Assembly: GCA_018340375.1 (NCBI GenBank)
Contig: JAFFJZ010000003.1
Location: 51,491,006 to 51,555,005 of the forward strand
DNA length: 64,000 nt
Source of the DNA: Gonatopus flavifemur
Taxonomy: Eukaryota; Arthropoda; Insecta; Hymenoptera; Dryinidae
Direction: 5' to 3'
The notes under the pieces are model-generated. The model saw only the letters and a program-made list of their open reading frames with translations, was not told where the DNA came from and ran no database searches. Shown here piece by piece: positions 62,927-64,000 of this stretch. How positions within the stretch are numbered: the first letter of the stretch is position 1; every line of letters begins with the position of its first letter. The translations under genes and the position numbers were made by a program.

Positions 62927-63832
62927 CGTGTCAGTTGAAGAAAGACGGACAAGCTCTCACCTCGCCACTGGTTTTCGATGTACTCCAGGGTGACCACAAA
63001 AAAAGGCTGACGAAATTCCCTGATACTTCCAGGTTTTCCTGGACTATTCGCACATTTTTCCCTGATATTTCGGTATTCAACTTTCTTTGCAAGTTATTCA
63101 CCATAATCTGGACCCATTTAAGTACATTGAGTCTTTCTCCAGTTCTAGAGTAAAAATAAGTCATACCTCTTATGTTTCCCATCAAGAAATCATATTATCC
63201 ATTCAATTAATGATAAATAAAATTGAACTATAGTTCAAAAAATACAATACAATACAATAGTGATTGTATACAATATTCCACTGCCCCAGAATCGGGAATC
63301 GAAATATTATGACATGATGTTGATGAAGAAAATCAGAAGAATTATTTTAGAAGAAATGCAAATATCTATCACAAGATCTTCGATGTTTCAATGCCTTTGC
63401 TTGAATTAATGGAACACAGGATATGAATAGCAATAGATTTCTTGGAGTGAAAGATTATTCGGTCTCCATATAAGAATTGGTTTGATTCGGGTGGAACTGT
63501 GGAGACTTATATTTGAGAGGATTATATAATTGTTGCAAGTGAACAATTATCAATGGAAGTTGATTCATGGAGATATTACGCGTATAGGTACTACGAAAAA
63601 AATGTTATTTCAAGGGGACCAAGGAAAATATCATACTGACAGGAAGATTCTTAGATCAGAACGAGTCTATTAATTCATCACAGAAAAGATTTCATCAAAT
63701 CCTTATCAATCTGTGATACACATTTGTACTTATTAATGTCCTGAGTTTAGTTTTCTAATGTCACTAATTATGACGGAAGAAACGATTTCTTTGAATTCCC
63801 ACTATTGATTCGGAGGCTCTCCTACTTCTCCA
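62927..63832. other. Unassigned sequence with a short AATAC microsatellite
   Basis: 63239-63258 is (aatac)4-like. The frames at 62931-63185 overlap on both strands without homology. No element boundaries recognised before 63833. Confidence 0.3.
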
Positions 63833-63834
63833 TA

Positions 63835-64000
63835 CACGGAGAAGAAGGAATTCGCTGTGGCGGCGAAATCTACTTTTGCTGGGTTCCTTTTGCCAGAGCA
63901 GCAAATTTTTCGCTGTGACAGCAAACTATTTGCTGTTCCAGCAATCTTGTGAGCTGCGACAGCGAATTTTTAGCTGTGGCAGCGAAAAATGTTTACTATC
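63835..64000. mobile_element. Left part of a TA-flanked element with GCTGTGGCAGC-motif arm
   Basis: After TA (63833-63834) comes CACGGAGAAGAAGGAATTCG, a CACNGAGAA-type end, then a degenerate minisatellite of (tt)cgctgtggcagcgaa, with GCTG and CAGC self-complementary: 63852, 63893, 63911, 63929, 63952 and 63972. The window ends inside it. Design as in 653-1655 and 16421-17472. Confidence 0.55.

Overview
The window reads as transposon-dense, AT-rich insect DNA. The mix of mariner subfamilies, piggyBac, hAT, Transib, BEL/Pao, copia and non-LTR elements is typical of insects. The only host-like gene, an RRM/F-box/leucine-rich-repeat protein of the 'EEED8.10-like' kind, makes me think of a hymenopteran, perhaps a braconid-type parasitoid wasp; that is inference from memory. 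I see no tRNA or rRNA gene, no CRISPR array and no operon-like layout. Almost every position is a mobile element or a repeat, many nested three or four deep.

Layout. 1-1655: 3' part of a mariner-like element, then a TA-flanked fold-back element built from a CATGGG minisatellite. 2158-3890: two interleaved ~286-bp tandem repeats. 4746-16280: an 11.5-kb TA-flanked inverted-repeat element whose arms are a ~176-bp satellite in opposite orientations; two TG...CA insertions with 4-bp duplications sit in it, and a DD41D mariner sits in the first. 16421-17770: an AGATCT-motif fold-back element and a small MITE. 17960-20839 (minus): a BED-finger exon and a broken piggyBac transposase. 22421-23568 (minus): a decayed mariner transposase split by a palindromic TTAA-flanked MITE. 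26290-28693 (minus): truncated BEL/Pao gag-protease with a SINE-like insertion. 28939-29269: a near-perfect 331-bp palindrome. 32213-33648 (minus): a non-LTR element reduced to ORF1 plus 3' UTR, with a 15-bp target duplication.

36032-45381: a second giant inverted-repeat element with a ~165-bp satellite, split by a hAT transposon (38924-45055) that itself carries Harbinger-like MITEs and an apparently intact irritans-like mariner (41035-42328). 46768-50896: a complete Transib element (RAG1-like transposase, broken) with a 5-bp duplication; its termini carry an exact CACAGTG heptamer and an ACAAAAA tract, the signature of V(D)J recombination signals. 51031-59905: the RRM/F-box/LRR gene, with a 2.7-kb TA-flanked element in its first intron and an apparently intact copia element (55236-59875) inside its second exon. 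62328-64000: satellite, hairpin and the start of another minisatellite-armed element.

The strongest candidates for something under-described are: (i) the Transib with recombination-signal-like ends just upstream of a gene; (ii) the two satellite-armed giant inverted-repeat elements; (iii) a set of unrelated-sequence elements that share one design, TA duplication plus arms made of a short self-complementary motif.
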